Of a DNA stretch of 64,000 nucleotides, positions 1 through 8,572 are shown one piece after another. Made by a program: the position numbers and the translations under genes. Position 1 is the first letter of the stretch; each line of letters starts with the position of its first letter. Source of the stretch: an uncultured Eubacteriales bacterium (GTDB lineage Bacteria; Bacillota; Clostridia; Oscillospirales; CAG-272). Below the pieces are notes generated by a model. The model saw only the letters and a list, made by a program, of their open reading frames with translations, made no database searches and was not told where the DNA came from. The stretch is from assembly GCA_934476315.1 (NCBI GenBank), contig CAKSNQ010000005.1, forward strand, positions 10,128 through 74,127, in the 5' to 3' direction.

Positions 1-872
1 TGCGCCCGCTGTATCATTGCGCCGTGCTGACCGGCGAATTCCTTACCGCGCTCATCCGGGGAGCCTGCGTCCGGTTCTATTCCGGGCAATTCAACCCGAT
101 GATGACGCTTGAGCTGATCCGCGAGAACGCGATCACCGCGTTTTGCGGGACGCCGACATTGCTTTCCGTCATGGCGAGATTCAAGCGCGACTCCTATACA
201 GATACCCTCCGGCACATCTGCGTCAGTGGGGAGTGTATGGGCGCCGAGGTCGGGGAGCGGATCGCCGATGCCTTCCCGCAGTGTGCCGTTTATCACATCT
301 ACGGGTTGACCGAGGCGTGCCCCCGCGTCAGTTATCTGCCCCCGGAATATTTTCGGGCGTATCCCGATTGCGTAGGTGTCCCGCTTCGGTCCGTGTCGGT
401 CAAAATTCTGGACCCGCAGGGCAAGCCCTGCGGGGAGAACGAGGCAGGTATCCTGTACGTCAAGGGGGACAATGTGATGCTCGGGTACTACCGTCAGCCG
501 GAAAAGACCCGCGAAATTCTGCGGGACGGCTGGCTGTGCACCGGAGATGTCGCACTCATCAACAGTGCCGGTTTTCTGAAGATCAAAGGGCGGAACGACG
601 ACCTGATTATCCGCTCCGGGATGAACATTTATCCCGCGGAGATCGAAGCGGTCCTGAAACAGGATCCGCGGGTCAGGGAAGTGCTGGCATATGGCTTCCG
701 CAACCAGCTCAGTACCCAGATCGGCTTGAAAGTCGTGGGCGATTTTGCATCTGTCGATGAAGTGAAACAGCTCTGCCTGCGGCTTCTTCCGCCGTACCAG
801 CACCCGTCTGCCATCGAACTTCTGGAAGAACTGCCGAAAAACGGTTCCGGAAAGGTCATACGGCGCGGGTGA
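1..872 (+). CDS. AMP-dependent acyl-CoA synthetase/ligase, C-terminal part (5' end outside window)
   Basis: The frame is open from the window edge, so the start lies upstream and the first in-window start codon is internal. Visible adenylate-forming-enzyme motifs are YGLTE near 300 (A5, adenine binding), GWLCTGD near 530 (A7), RSGMNIYPAEIE near 612 (A8 hinge) and NGSGKV near 841 (A10, with the catalytic Lys of the C-terminal lid). Such enzymes activate a carboxylate as its acyl-AMP and pass it to CoA or a carrier; the substrate cannot be read from this part. The protein stops five residues after the A10 Lys, a compact end. A CYTH gene follows 22 nt downstream and may be co-transcribed. Confidence 0.9.
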   Translation, partial: RPLYHCAVLTGEFLTALIRGACVRFYSGQFNPMMTLELIRENAITAFCGTPTLLSVMARFKRDSYTDTLRHICVSGECMGAEVGERIADAFPQCAVYHIYGLTEACPRVSYLPPEYFRAYPDCVGVPLRSVSVKILDPQGKPCGENEAGILYVKGDNVMLGYYRQPEKTREILRDGWLCTGDVALINSAGFLKIKGRNDDLIIRSGMNIYPAEIEAVLKQDPRVREVLAYGFRNQLSTQIGLKVVGDFASVDEVKQLCLRLLPPYQHPSAIELLEELPKNGSGKVIRRG

Positions 873-894
873 CGAAGGGGGACAGAGCAGAAAA

Positions 895-1515
895 ATGAAA
901 ACGATGACAGAACGGGAGAAAAAGCACCTTCTGACCGAGGAGCAATACCGTGTTCTTCTGGAACGCTTCGGGCAGGGCAAGCCGGTCTTCGAGCAGGTCA
1001 ATTATTATTTTGACACCGATGACCTCGCCATGAACCGCCGGAGCATCACGTGCCGGATTCGCCTGAAAAACGGCAGATATAAGGGCACGATCAAGCGCCA
1101 TAGAACCGGGACGGATCACAGTACCGAGACTGAGATCGAGGTGCGCGACGGCATCCGGGAAAATGCGTTTGTCGATATGGGTCTGCACCTTAAGGGACAA
1201 CTTGTCACGGAGCGACACGTCATTCAGAAAGACGCGTATTGTGAGGTGGTGCTGGACAAAAACGACTACCTCGGCATCACGGACTACGAGCTTGAGGTCG
1301 AGTACCTGCCCGGCGGCGAGACGGCGGCAGGGGAGACGATACGCGCGATTGCGGAGGTTTTGCAATGCGGAACGCACGTGAAACGCGGGAGTCGCGACAG
1401 CGCTAAAAGCAAGTCCGAAAGATTTTTCCGGAAATTGCTGGAATCAATTTTAACCATGACAGAAGATGTCGCGGTTGTCCCTTATACTGAGGGTGCAGCT
1501 GCAAGGAACAAATAA
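895..1515 (+). CDS. CYTH domain protein
   Basis: This 206-aa protein has the CYTH signature near its N-terminus: EREKK fits ExExK, the metal-binding motif of the triphosphate tunnel metalloenzyme fold. It continues with alternating charged strands (RIRLKNGRYKGTIKRH, ETEIEV, YELEVEYL) typical of the eight-stranded tunnel. CYTH enzymes hydrolyse or cyclise triphosphate-containing substrates such as tripolyphosphate, thiamine triphosphate or ATP with Mg or Mn; which one is used here is not readable. The start follows GGGGACAGAGCAG. It sits between the AMP-ligase and the DUF1906-like gene, and this context gives no clear pathway. Confidence 0.8.
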   Translation: MKTMTEREKKHLLTEEQYRVLLERFGQGKPVFEQVNYYFDTDDLAMNRRSITCRIRLKNGRYKGTIKRHRTGTDHSTETEIEVRDGIRENAFVDMGLHLKGQLVTERHVIQKDAYCEVVLDKNDYLGITDYELEVEYLPGGETAAGETIRAIAEVLQCGTHVKRGSRDSAKSKSERFFRKLLESILTMTEDVAVVPYTEGAAARNK

Positions 1516-1556
1516 AATACCAAACAAAATCTTAAGAAAAAGGAGAATTATTTATC

Positions 1557-2363
1557 ATGGCATGCAGAAATGTTTACCGGGTACCGACGGGGGATGAGGA
1601 CGGGCATATGCCCAAGAGTATGATTACCGTCCCCGCGGTGGCAAAAAATGTGAACCGTCTCCTCTTCGGCGCCGATTCGGCAACGCGGGCAGACGTCCTT
1701 CTTCAAAACAATATCCGGGAATTTGAATGGGTGGTCCGCAACAAAATTTACCCGAATTTCTACGGCAGATACCTGACCGGAAAGGATTGCCTGACCAAGG
1801 AAGAAATCAACTTCCTTCACGACAAGGGGTGCAAGATCGCTCCGATGTGCAAGGATATCTGCACAAAGGTAACGGAGTACGAGGGGCGCATGCTCGGTAA
1901 AAAGCTCGCGCTTCGCGCTCAGGATCTGCAGATTCCCACGGGCACCGCGATCTTCCTGGAGCTTGGCGAGGAGGAGGCAGTGAAGCGCGACTTCCTGCGT
2001 GGCTACGCGATTGCTCTGATGGAGGAGGGCTATACCCCCGGCTTCAAAGCGAATACCGACGCGGCATTTAAGTTCGACCGTGAATTCAGTCGCGGGCTTC
2101 TGACAGAGAACAGCACCTTCAGAAGATGCATGATCTGGGCGGCGGCTCCCATTATCGACAAATTCAACGGAATCAGAACCGCTCATCTGATCCATCCGGA
2201 CAGATGGATGCCGTTTGCCCCCTCGGGGATGACGAGAAACGAGATTGCCGTCTGGCAGTATGGCAAAAATGCCCATCCCATCGAGGACGACAACGGAGGA
2301 GAAACGTTCTTCAACCTCAACCTCGTTCGCAACGAACAGGTCATCATCGAGAAAATGTTCTGA
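1557..2363 (+). CDS. DUF1906-like glycoside-hydrolase-fold protein, no signal peptide
   Basis: The 268-aa protein resembles the DUF1906 / Rv2525c-like TIM-barrel family, related to GH25 lysozymes. Supporting blocks are FYGRYL near residue 67, an IFLELG strand near residue 137 ending in acidic residues, and the late WQYGKN segment with a downstream DD. No signal peptide or membrane segment is present, which is unusual for a cell-wall hydrolase. A strong ribosome site (AAAAAGGAG) precedes the ATG. It is followed 41 nt later by the BIG2-repeat protein, which also lacks a signal peptide, so the two are probably made and deployed together. Family assignment is by motif recall only; catalytic activity is unproven. 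Confidence 0.6.
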   Translation: MACRNVYRVPTGDEDGHMPKSMITVPAVAKNVNRLLFGADSATRADVLLQNNIREFEWVVRNKIYPNFYGRYLTGKDCLTKEEINFLHDKGCKIAPMCKDICTKVTEYEGRMLGKKLALRAQDLQIPTGTAIFLELGEEEAVKRDFLRGYAIALMEEGYTPGFKANTDAAFKFDREFSRGLLTENSTFRRCMIWAAAPIIDKFNGIRTAHLIHPDRWMPFAPSGMTRNEIAVWQYGKNAHPIEDDNGGETFFNLNLVRNEQVIIEKMF

Positions 2364-2404
2364 TACACACAACAATTCAAATAAAAATGTAAAGGAGAAA
2401 AAAT

Positions 2405-4687
2405 ATGTTAGAGAATTATCATGCCTATTACGACTACGATTCCTGCGGTGGGTCCTGCGGCGGCGATTGCCCTCCCACCCCGACCCCCGTGTACGTTACC
2501 TCCGTCAGTGTCACGCCGAGCTACCTCAGCATGAAGGTCGGAGAGTGGTCCTATGCCCCCTACGCCTCTGTCTTGCCGTCGAACGCCGATAACAGAACCG
2601 TGCAGTGGTACAGTAACGATTCGAGCATTGCCTCGGTCAACTCCTCCAGCGGCTACGTCTACGCGAATTCGGAAGGTACCACGCAAATTTACGCGGTTGC
2701 CACGGATGGAAGCGGTTGCCGCGACTACCTGACCGTGTCTGTGAGCCGGAGAGTTCTGGTTTCCACGGTGGAATTCGATTACACGAGCGTTACCCTTGAA
2801 AAGGGAGATAGCTGGCAGATTCATGCCACGATCTGCCCGTATAACGCGGATAACACGGGACTGCGTTGGGAAAGCTCCAACACCGATATCGCAACTGTGA
2901 GCAACGGTCTTGTCACCGCCGTATCCCGCGGCACCGCGACCATTACCGCGACCGCACGCGACGGCAGTGGCGCAAGAGCCATTTGTACGGTTTACGTGAC
3001 GGAAACCATTCCCGTGACCTCCGTCAATGTCTCTCCACAGTATAAGTCGATGTACTGCGGAACGTCCAGTTATGTTTACGCAACGGTTTCCCCGTGCGAC
3101 GCTACCAATTCAGAAGTGCTGTGGAGCAGTAGTGATGAGTGCGTTGCCACGGTGAACCCGGACAGCGGTCTGGTCTGGGCACGGTGCGCCGGTACAGCGG
3201 TCATCCGCGCAACCGCCCGCGACGGCAGTGGCGTATCCGGCTGTTGCTACCTGACGGTCACGGAACAGATTTTGGTTCAGAATATTTACCTGAATCACTA
3301 CGATATGACTCTGCCTGTCAATTCGTCCGGAATTCTGGAGGCATCCATTTGCCCCGAAAATGCCACGAATAAGACGATTTTGTGGACCAGTAGCAATACG
3401 CAGGTCGCCTCCATCAACGGCGCCGGCACCGTGGTCGCAAGGGGAATCGGTACCGCAACGATTACCGCCAGCACCTACGACAACAGTGGCGTAACGGCAT
3501 GCTGCCAGGTAACGGTCGTTCCGGTTCCGATTGAGAAGGTGGAACTGAATAAGACCAAGATGTTCCTTGGAAAGGATGAGGTTGTGCAGCTGCAGTGCAA
3601 CGTGACTCCTCGCAACGCGACAGTGTCGACCGTTACATGGGAATCCTCTCCCGGCTACGTTGCAAGCGTCTCCTCGAGCGGTGCTGTGACTGCCCTTGCC
3701 GATGGTACCGCCACGGTTACGGTACGGGTCAACGGAACCTATACTGCCACCTGCGAGGTTGTCGTGGATACAAGAGAAAAGGTTGTGATTGAAAAAGCGC
3801 TTGATACGGACAACGAGGAATACTTCAAAATCAAGTTTGATGATGGAAGCATCTGGAAAAGCATTGGTTGCGATTTGTCGCTGGACGTCAATCGTTCCGG
3901 AGGCCTCATGTCTGACCCGGATGACGAACGGCTAAACTGCCCGGAGCGGAGACATATGAGTAATGTGAGTATGAATTTCTCCGCAAGACAGCTTGCGTTC
4001 GCTTACTTGTGTGATCCTCTGGGTGTCGAATTCTACATGAATCGTTACGACACTTCGGCGCACCCGATTTCAGCACTTGGGCTGATGTGTTTGAAGGATG
4101 AAATTTACAAGAACATCTTCGGACGCTGGCCGCGATTGTTCCGGGAACTTCCGGATGGTCAGGTCTCCTACGTCGTGTATACGCAATCTCAGGATGTTCG
4201 CCCCCATTATTATTCCGACGCTGAAATCATGTTCGGCGGACACACCATTGTCGATTTCCTGTCTCTTGCGTCTTTTGCCTTCAATGTTATCAACAGCATC
4301 GCGTTGTCTATCTTCTCCATGGCTTCCGATTCCTTCGGTACATTTATGACAGCTATGGATATTTCAAAGCTGCTGTTGTTCAATGGCGCAGTAGAGGACA
4401 CTCTTGCTAGCGGCTCGTCGGCGGCATTGTCCGAGTATGTGAACAATGTGATTAATTCCAGCACGAGCGTTCAAGCTGTGAGAAGCGGTTTGTCGAGCAG
4501 ATTCGGCTGGGCGATGAACGTTCTGGATTTGATTCCTACCATTCTGGATGCTGCAGGTGCATTTGCGCCATCGCTGAATGAAATGAAAGTTTACACCAAG
4601 ATCGACTCCGAGAACTTCCGGACTTGCTTCCTGGTGGACGGCGATGAAATGAGTTTGCAGGAACTTCTTGAAAACCTTGAAAACTAA
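2405..4687 (+). CDS. BIG2 (bacterial Ig-like) five-repeat protein with unrecognised C-terminal domain
   Basis: This 760-aa protein starts with a short Tyr/Cys/Gly/Pro-rich segment (CGGSCGGDC at residues 14-22). Five tandem Ig-like group 2 repeats of about 85 residues follow at roughly 30-115, 117-200, 203-287, 290-373 and 375-455. Each has the pattern P..A.n..v.W.Ss...vA.V....G.V.A...GtA.ItA...DgSG. Residues 456-760 form a separate domain I do not recognise; it has hydrophobic stretches near residues 615-655 and an amphipathic C-terminus. There is no N-terminal signal peptide or sortase motif, although BIG2 repeats normally act outside the cell. Non-classical export, spore-surface assembly or a phage-tail-like use are possibilities (inference). 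GGAGAAAAAAT precedes the ATG. Confidence 0.8.
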   Translation: MLENYHAYYDYDSCGGSCGGDCPPTPTPVYVTSVSVTPSYLSMKVGEWSYAPYASVLPSNADNRTVQWYSNDSSIASVNSSSGYVYANSEGTTQIYAVATDGSGCRDYLTVSVSRRVLVSTVEFDYTSVTLEKGDSWQIHATICPYNADNTGLRWESSNTDIATVSNGLVTAVSRGTATITATARDGSGARAICTVYVTETIPVTSVNVSPQYKSMYCGTSSYVYATVSPCDATNSEVLWSSSDECVATVNPDSGLVWARCAGTAVIRATARDGSGVSGCCYLTVTEQILVQNIYLNHYDMTLPVNSSGILEASICPENATNKTILWTSSNTQVASINGAGTVVARGIGTATITASTYDNSGVTACCQVTVVPVPIEKVELNKTKMFLGKDEVVQLQCNVTPRNATVSTVTWESSPGYVASVSSSGAVTALADGTATVTVRVNGTYTATCEVVVDTREKVVIEKALDTDNEEYFKIKFDDGSIWKSIGCDLSLDVNRSGGLMSDPDDERLNCPERRHMSNVSMNFSARQLAFAYLCDPLGVEFYMNRYDTSAHPISALGLMCLKDEIYKNIFGRWPRLFRELPDGQVSYVVYTQSQDVRPHYYSDAEIMFGGHTIVDFLSLASFAFNVINSIALSIFSMASDSFGTFMTAMDISKLLLFNGAVEDTLASGSSAALSEYVNNVINSSTSVQAVRSGLSSRFGWAMNVLDLIPTILDAAGAFAPSLNEMKVYTKIDSENFRTCFLVDGDEMSLQELLENLEN

Positions 4688-4696
4688 AAAATAGCA

Positions 4697-4736
4697 TAAA
4701 ACTCCCGTGGACTACTCAGGTAGCCCACGGGAGAAA
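4697..4736. terminator. Bidirectional terminator between BIG2 gene and LRR lipoprotein 1
   Basis: Inverted repeat CTCCCGTGG (4701-4709) and CCACGGGAG (4724-4732) is extended inward by CTAC/GTAG around a TCAG loop. On the minus strand it is followed by TTTT, and it lies just past the stop codons of two convergent genes. Confidence 0.8.
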
Positions 4737-4737
4737 A

Positions 4738-5634
4738 TTACTTGACCTGCGTCTGAAATCCCGCCCATTCCGGGGATGTAAAGCCCTTGGCGTCCTTGTG
4801 ATAGTACACCGTGTACTCAACAGGGCAGAACGAAATGTGAGGGACAGCCTCCGCATCGTACAGATAGGAGTCCGGAGCGTCGCCGTCAAACGTGACCTTC
4901 TTCAGCCCGCTGCAACCCGAAAAAGCCGCGTTGGTGACGGTTGTCACCGTTTTGGGGATAACAATCTCCGCCAGCTTCAAGTCCTTGGCGAAGGCTTCGA
5001 TGCCGATGGTAAGCAATCCGTCGTTCAGCGTCACCGTTTTCAGGGCGGGGCAATCCGAAAAAGCTCCGTCGCCGATAGCTTTGACGCTCTTGGGGAGAAT
5101 CAATTTAGACAAGCCCGTGTTGTGGAAAGCATACGGGAAAATTTGCTCGAGTCCCTCGTAAAATTCCACGGACTCCAGCCGGGTGCAATCGGCAAAAGCA
5201 GAATCCGAAATCGTCACGACAGAGACGGGAATCCTTACATGACGCAAGGAAAAGCAACCCATGAAAGCGCTGGCGTCAATCTTTGTGAGCGAGTTGGAAA
5301 GAGTAACCGACTCAAGATACACGCACCCGGCGAAGGCATATTCGCCGATCAATTTGACCGTATCCGGCATCGTGAGCGAAACGACCAGACTGGAGATAAA
5401 GGCTTGCGCCCCGATCTGCGTGACCGGAGAGGCGTTGATCATATCCGGAATGGCGACCGCGCCGCCCTTGCCGATATACTTGGTAATCGTGACTCCGCCG
5501 TCGCTGTTCGTCCGGTATTCAAAATCATTTGCCGGAGTGGTGGGAGTCTCCCGCGTTCCGCGGAGAGAATCACAACCGCCAAGGCAGATCAGAAGCAAAA
5601 CTACGGATAGAAAACTGCAAAGTATTTTTTTCAT
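4738..5634 (-). CDS. BspA-type leucine-rich-repeat lipoprotein, copy 1
   Basis: The 298-aa protein starts with a lipoprotein signal (MKKILCSFLSVVLLLICLGGC, lipobox LGGC). A short linker follows, then an EYRTNSDGGVTITKYIG strand, then about seven LRR_5 (BspA / Treponema pallidum type) repeats of the form IG..AF..C..L..V.LP.sv..I. BspA-like LRR proteins are surface-exposed binding or adhesion modules in gut anaerobes; no ligand can be inferred. Copy 2 lies 57 nt upstream with near-identical signal peptide, ribosome site and untranslated leader, so this is a recent tandem duplication. No promoter is seen in the gap, so it is probably transcribed from the promoter ahead of copy 2. The ATG follows GGAGG. 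Confidence 0.88.
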   Translation of the reverse strand: MKKILCSFLSVVLLLICLGGCDSLRGTRETPTTPANDFEYRTNSDGGVTITKYIGKGGAVAIPDMINASPVTQIGAQAFISSLVVSLTMPDTVKLIGEYAFAGCVYLESVTLSNSLTKIDASAFMGCFSLRHVRIPVSVVTISDSAFADCTRLESVEFYEGLEQIFPYAFHNTGLSKLILPKSVKAIGDGAFSDCPALKTVTLNDGLLTIGIEAFAKDLKLAEIVIPKTVTTVTNAAFSGCSGLKKVTFDGDAPDSYLYDAEAVPHISFCPVEYTVYYHKDAKGFTSPEWAGFQTQVK

Positions 5635-5691
5635 TAGATACCTCCAAAGTTTGGCTGACCAAAAAAGCAGGTGGATTTGTACTTCAGATAA

Positions 5692-6585
5692 TTATCTGAT
5701 CTGCGTTTGAAATCCCGACCATTCCGGGGATGTAAAGCCCTTGGCGTCTTTGCGATAGTACACTGTGTACTCAACGGGAATGAATGAAATGTGATACGTT
5801 TCCGGGTCATACAGATAAGTTTCCGGTGCGTCGCCGTCGAAAATGACTTTCTTCAGCCCGGTGCAACCGGAGAACGCCGCATTGGTAACGGTTTTCACGG
5901 TCTTGGGAATGACGATTTCTTCCAATTTCATATCTTTGGCAAACGCTTCATTTCCAATCGTAACCAGCCCGTTATTCAACGTCACCGTTTTCAGAGAGGG
6001 GCAAGACGCGAACGCCCCGATGCCGATGGTCTGAACATTTTTGGGAAGAACCAGCTTGGTCAGGCTCGTGTGGCTGAACGCGTATGCGGAAATCTGCTCA
6101 ATCCCCTCGCCAAACTCCACGGTTTCCAGCCGCGAGCAGTATTGGAACGCGGATTCCGAGATAGTTTTGACAGAGGAGGGGATTTTCACGTTTCGCAGGG
6201 AAGAGCAATTCATAAAGGCGCCGAGTCCGATGTTGGTGAGCGCGTTTGAAAAGGTGATCGACTCAAGATTTGTGCATCCGGCGAAGGCATGCTCACCGAT
6301 CGAAGTCACAGTATCCGGCATCACCAGGGTGACGATCAGATTGGACATAAAGGACTGCAACCCGATCTGTGTGACCGTGGAACCGTTGATTGTTTCCGGG
6401 ATGGAGACCGCGCCGCCTTTTCCAACGTATTTGGTGATTGTGATTCCACCGTCACTGTTTGTTTCATATTCAAAATCTTCTGTGGGACTTGTGGGAATTT
6501 TCTGCGCTCCCCGGAGAGAGTCGCATCCGCTGAGGCAAAGTAGCAACAAAACTACGGACAGAAAACTGCAAAGTATTTTTTTCAT
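5692..6585 (-). CDS. BspA-type leucine-rich-repeat lipoprotein, copy 2
   Basis: The 297-aa paralogue of the neighbouring lipoprotein has lipobox LSGC and the same order: signal peptide, linker, first strand, then LRR_5 repeats ending in a VEYTVYYRKDAKGFTSPEW block. I start it at the ATG at 6585, seven nt past GGAGG. The four codons upstream that extend the frame begin with a TTG inside the ribosome site and are not plausible. A sigma-A promoter lies at 6637-6665. First gene of a two-gene unit with copy 1. Confidence 0.88.
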   Translation of the reverse strand: MKKILCSFLSVVLLLLCLSGCDSLRGAQKIPTSPTEDFEYETNSDGGITITKYVGKGGAVSIPETINGSTVTQIGLQSFMSNLIVTLVMPDTVTSIGEHAFAGCTNLESITFSNALTNIGLGAFMNCSSLRNVKIPSSVKTISESAFQYCSRLETVEFGEGIEQISAYAFSHTSLTKLVLPKNVQTIGIGAFASCPSLKTVTLNNGLVTIGNEAFAKDMKLEEIVIPKTVKTVTNAAFSGCTGLKKVIFDGDAPETYLYDPETYHISFIPVEYTVYYRKDAKGFTSPEWSGFQTQIR

Positions 6586-6636
6586 TGATACCTCCAAAGT
6601 TTAGTTGAACAAAAAATAGGTGGAATCTGTATGCAC

Positions 6637-6665
6637 ATTATACTATAAATTATCGGTGCTGTCAA
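6637..6665 (-). promoter_or_regulatory. Sigma-A-type promoter of LRR lipoprotein copies 2 and 1
   Basis: On the minus strand TTGACA (6660-6665), a 17-nt spacer and TATAAT (6637-6642), about 50 nt ahead of the ATG at 6585. The spacer ends in AATTTATAG, closely matching the promoter ahead of the truncated locus near 8314. Confidence 0.85.
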
Positions 6666-6972
6666 TAAGTGCCAATAATATATACAGAAAATTCATTTTT
6701 AATTGATTAAGCATATATAAAATAAGGGAAACGGGTATGGTAAGAATCCCGAAAAACTGTCGGAATTTCTTGGAAAATCGCGCAACAGAGAGAAAAACAT
6801 ACAGGCGTATGAAGCGCGGAGGGGGAGTAGATCTACCGCTTTCCCGATAAATTCCATTAAGAAGCATATGACCGTGCCGGGGCTTATATCACAAATATTT
6901 TCATTTTTTCCAAAATATTTTCCTGCGATTCCATAGCCTACTCGGATTTCAAGCACACGCATCTTCGTTCAA
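6666..6972. other. AT-rich intergenic stretch with no recognised gene
   Basis: About 300 nt between the LRR copy 2 promoter and the LRR copy 3 terminator. It is AT-rich with short runs of AAATATTTT. Open frames here are short and resemble nothing I recognise. Confidence 0.5.
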
Positions 6973-7044
6973 AAAACCACCCGTTTTGAGGTGGTTTTCG
7001 TTTTGAAATCGATCCGGCACGTTCCCATTATGGGAACGTGCCGG
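6973..7044 (-). terminator. Tandem hairpins ending the LRR lipoprotein 3 transcript
   Basis: Reading on the minus strand after the stop at 7066, a perfect 15-bp palindromic hairpin comes first (7014-7028 with 7030-7044, arm CCGGCACGTTCCCAT). A second stem follows (AAAACCACC 6973-6981 with GGTGGTTTT 6990-6998) and runs into a T tract, so the second one looks like the intrinsic terminator. Confidence 0.75.
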
Positions 7045-7065
7045 AATAAAACATAAACCTTAAGA

Positions 7066-8043
7066 CTATTTGATTGGAATCATCTCGTATACTCCCACCC
7101 ATGCGCAGTCATCCCAGCCTTTGGCTTCCGGATGATAGTAGATTGTCGGGGCGGAGTAAAAACTTGTCGGTTCAATGATCTCGGGGCAGTCCCCTTCAAA
7201 AACAAAGCGGGCAGAGCACCCTCCCATGATCATAAAAGGCAATGTGGAAAATCTTTTGGTAGATTTAGGAATTATAATTTGAGGATTTGAGGAAATAGAA
7301 AAGTACCCATAGAAACCGTCGAGATCTTCCCATCCGTCTTTAAATATGATTTTTTCCAGAACCGGCGTTTCGTAGAAGACGGATTCAGAGGACATGAATT
7401 TTAAGTCAAGCGATGTGGGAACGCGTATTGTTTTTAGCGAAGAACAATAGCTGAATGCGGCTCTTCCGATTTTCTGAAGACCGTTCGGAAGATCAATTTC
7501 CAAAAGTGAAGAGCAATTCCGGAAAGTGATGGCACCAATTTCCACAAGAGTTTCCGGGAGCGCAATGTGTTCAAGTCCGGTACAATCTTCAAATACGCCG
7601 CCGTCCATGTCTTTTAGCGCAGTCTTCGAAAAATCAACCGTTTTCAGGTTTATGCACCCTTGAAAAGCGCGTCCGCCAATTCCTCTAAGGTTTTTGGAGA
7701 CTTTTATTTCTGTCAATTCTTTGCAGTCCCTAAATGCGTACCGCCCGATTCCAAGAACGGTATCCGGGAGAGTAACTGAACGCACGTTGCTGCCTTCAAA
7801 TGCGCCAGAGCCTGGGATGCCACTGCCGGTAAAGAGAATTGAGAATACTTTCTTTCCGTCAATTTCCGCAGGAACAACAACGTTTTGAGAGGTTCCAATG
7901 TACTTGGTGATATATACCGATTGACCGTCATCGCTTAGTTTATACTCAAAATCCGTCGCCGGGGTTTCTTTCGGGGCGTTATGGCACGAGCAGAGACAAA
8001 CGATGGCAAGCAGAGCGGCAAACAACAACAGAAGTTTTTTCAT
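7066..8043 (-). CDS. BspA-type leucine-rich-repeat lipoprotein, copy 3 (divergent)
   Basis: The 325-aa protein has a lipoprotein signal with lipobox LCSC and then the same layout as copies 1 and 2: a DFEYKLSDDGQSVYITKYIG strand followed by LRR_5 repeats (IGRYAFRDCKELTEI, IGGRAFQGCINLKTV and similar). It ends in a TIYYHPEAKGWDDCAWVGV block, the counterpart of the closing block in copies 1 and 2. It is clearly more divergent than those two are from each other. Its ribosome site is AAGGAG. No promoter is visible in the 90 nt upstream, so the likely promoter is at 8314-8342, reading through the 35-codon remnant first. Confidence 0.85.
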   Translation of the reverse strand: MKKLLLLFAALLAIVCLCSCHNAPKETPATDFEYKLSDDGQSVYITKYIGTSQNVVVPAEIDGKKVFSILFTGSGIPGSGAFEGSNVRSVTLPDTVLGIGRYAFRDCKELTEIKVSKNLRGIGGRAFQGCINLKTVDFSKTALKDMDGGVFEDCTGLEHIALPETLVEIGAITFRNCSSLLEIDLPNGLQKIGRAAFSYCSSLKTIRVPTSLDLKFMSSESVFYETPVLEKIIFKDGWEDLDGFYGYFSISSNPQIIIPKSTKRFSTLPFMIMGGCSARFVFEGDCPEIIEPTSFYSAPTIYYHPEAKGWDDCAWVGVYEMIPIK

Positions 8044-8135
8044 AATGTCTCCTTAATAAAATATGTAATGAATTTTGGGTGTGCCTGATTTCAAACGATG
8101 CTTACTTGGCTATTATCGGGGGACAACCTCCGGGT

Positions 8136-8243
8136 TTATCCCATGTCCGCGACTGTCGCCGCTTTGAATGACGGGAAAAACAGTGCTCGCATCGAAAATT
8201 TTGCCGAGTCGCGTAACAGGAAAAATACAACCTTTTTTTTCAT
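8136..8243 (-). pseudogene. Truncated fourth LRR-lipoprotein locus (35-codon remnant)
   Basis: A strong GGAGG ribosome site lies 5 nt before an ATG that opens MKKKVVFFLL, resembling the signal-peptide starts of the neighbouring lipoproteins. The frame then degenerates and stops after 35 codons, with no lipobox Cys. The leader and promoter match those of LRR copy 2. I read it as a decayed or recombined 5' end of another paralogue. Alternatively it is a short leader peptide ahead of copy 3. Confidence 0.5.
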
Positions 8244-8313
8244 TGAAACCTCCAAAAGTTTTTCATAATACACTGCTTGTGACGGAAAAATAACGGGAAG
8301 CTCTCCCACGTGT

Positions 8314-8342
8314 ATTATACTATAATTTGAGCGTTTTGTCAA
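8314..8342 (-). promoter_or_regulatory. Sigma-A-type promoter ahead of the truncated locus and LRR copy 3
   Basis: Minus strand TTGACA (8337-8342), 17-nt spacer ending AATTATAG, TATAAT (8314-8319). The architecture and the spacer end match the promoter of LRR copy 2 at 6637-6665. Confidence 0.85.
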
Positions 8343-8490
8343 CAGATTCCAAACACATTGGCAAATATCTTTGCAATGCATGGCTTTTTGGGGGTCGCGT
8401 ACAAAACTCCGCGATACCTGCGCAGACAAGCTCGTAAAACAAACCGAAAAGTTTTTTTCAAAAAGTCGAGAGTTGTCGATAAATTCGATG

Positions 8491-8519
8491 TTGACAAAAA
8501 AGGAAAAATATGTTAAAAT
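8491..8519 (+). promoter_or_regulatory. Sigma-A-type promoter of the XRE/ImmA operon
   Basis: TTGACA (8491-8496), 17-nt spacer, TAAAAT (8514-8519). Transcription would start near 8526, which rules out the ATG at 8510 as a start codon because it overlaps the promoter. Confidence 0.75.
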
Positions 8520-8572
8520 TAGAACAGCAAAGCAAAGAAAACGAAACGAAAGGCAAAAATTCGACCCTGAAA

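Noticed and set aside
8510..8572. ATG at 8510 as start of the small ORF
   Set aside because: It overlaps the -10 box of the 8491 promoter, so it would not be in the transcript.
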